Shown: positions 63,084 to 64,000 of the stretch, one piece after another | Layout: every line of letters starts with the position of its first letter | How positions within the stretch are numbered: the first letter of the stretch is position 1 | Notes under the pieces: model-generated | Seen by the model: only the letters and a program-made list of their open reading frames with translations | Told to the model about the DNA's origin: nothing | The model's database searches: none | NCBI GenBank assembly: GCA_027943335.1 | Contig: BSBK01000527.1 | Span: 558,501-622,500 of the forward strand | DNA length: 64,000 bases | From: Chamaecyparis obtusa | Lineage: Eukaryota > Streptophyta > Pinopsida > Cupressales > Cupressaceae | Reading direction: 5' to 3' | Made by a program: the position numbers and the translations under genes

Positions 63084-64000
63084 GGAAGAGAAAAGAGTAT
63101 AAAGAGTATCAAATGGAGGAGCATCATATTTATTGTACATAGTGAAAAGAGATCCTGAAAAATACCAAAAACATTGGAAAAGCATAAAAGATCAAAATAG
63201 TGAAAAATTGAGCATGAAGAAAGCAAAAACATTCATATATGATCCTCAAAAATGAAAAAAATACAAAAAATACAAAAAAGTCAAAAAAGAAGAAAAGTAC
63301 CTTGGTGAAAACCTAGCCAAAAAAAAGAGAAAAAGCTTTAAAAACATAAAAAAGAGCTAGAATCATTCAATTGGTGAAAACCTGGTAAATAGGCGCCATT
63401 AAAAGTCCAAGTCAATCGCATACCTAGGTCACCTTGTAAATATTGCATCCGCCGGCATTTGTATATATTGCATAATAAAACCCCATAGTTGCATTTGCAA
63501 ATACCTCAAGATTTTGGTCACCTAATCGAAAAATTGTCCTAAGTCCCACAAACAAAATCAATATCCAACTGGGGGTAATCTACTCAAAAGGAGAAAGGAT
63601 TCATCAAAAGCAAGCTTTATTCAATTAGAGAATCAATTCATCACACTCGAAAGAGGAGCACTTAATCAAATCTACATTCCAATCCAATCTAAGCCAAAAA
63701 TGAAAAATGTGATCCAAGAACTGAAATGACATTACCTTTTATCAGGATTAAAAATTTGAAATGGATGGAACTACACTTGACATATGGATTTGAAAAACAT
63801 TGCAAAAAAATTTCTAAGTGTTAACTCAATTCATGAAATCATGTATTTCTAGCAAGTCGATGAAAGTTTTAGACTAGACAAGCTATGATGAAAGGATGAT
63901 ATTTTTCTTGATTTCTGAATGACTGTCTTAAAATCAAAGTTTTAAATCATGTATTATGTGTCTAAAGACGTGATCATCAAAGAATCATCAAGGACTTGTA
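63084..64000 (+). other. Element H 3' non-coding region
   Basis: A-rich; contains two copies of TTGGTGAAAACCT (63303, 63371) and ACTGGGGGTAATC at about 63569, which might be the polypurine tract. What follows does not match the 5' LTR start convincingly, so the 3' LTR is probably further right. Confidence 0.5.

Larger units (their letters stand above)
52972..64000 (+). mobile_element. Element H: Ty3/gypsy Tat-like retrotransposon, 3' end outside window
   Basis: 5' LTR, primer site, a long leader, gag, protease, G-patch, RT, gypsy RNase H, a second RNase H and integrase on the plus strand, in the usual Tat order. The coding is broken by several frameshifts and mixed stops (TGA, TAA and TAG). 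No copy of the LTR start is seen by 64000, so the 3' LTR lies beyond. The closest relative in the window is element B. Confidence 0.93.

Noticed and set aside
63560..63700. Possible start of the element H 3' LTR after ACTGGGGGTAATC
   Set aside because: Only about six bases match the 5' LTR start; the following sequence does not align well enough.

Overview
The window looks like nuclear DNA of a land plant that consists almost entirely of LTR retrotransposons. The grounds are plant-type Ty3/gypsy Tat-lineage elements (two RNase H domains, protease read as DNGAS/DGG), Ty1/copia elements with the plant primer site TGGTATCAGAGC, and a broken PPR-protein fragment, a family greatly expanded in land plants. 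I see no intact host gene, rRNA, tRNA or CRISPR. The size and density of old elements would suit a large, repeat-rich plant genome, possibly a gymnosperm or another early lineage; that is a guess.

Layout, with element letters used throughout. A, 1-11994, minus strand: gypsy element with two ~2.5 kb LTRs; the left one is cut by the window edge. B, ~12000-21015, minus strand: another Tat-like gypsy element, split by A; gag, protease, G-patch, part of RT and the 5' LTR are present. A ~1.1 kb TG/TA/TATG microsatellite follows (21241-22362). C, ~23100-26514, plus strand: very decayed gypsy protease and a candidate LTR. D, 28684-36404, plus strand: complete but dead copia element. E, 37823-~40690, plus strand: 5' part of a copia element. 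F, ~40690-42830, minus strand: gypsy gag-protease remnant with an LTR-like stretch. A PPR fragment lies at 44805-45092. G, 45209-52635, plus strand: complete dead copia element with a perfect TTATA target duplication. H, 52972 to the right edge, plus strand: Tat gypsy element with 5' LTR, long leader, gag, protease, G-patch, RT, two RNase H domains and integrase.

All coding regions are broken by stops or frameshifts, and several have lost catalytic residues, so none should transpose on its own. In element A the two long frames have no indels inside them and most stops are TAG, pointing to base-substitution decay.

Three points stand out. (1) Each of seven elements carries its own short, CpG-containing word, repeated many times in degenerate dispersed form in its LTR or leader. 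(2) Element A has an RNase H domain before its RT as well as one after it, while H has both after RT. (3) B and H carry a G-patch between protease and RT.
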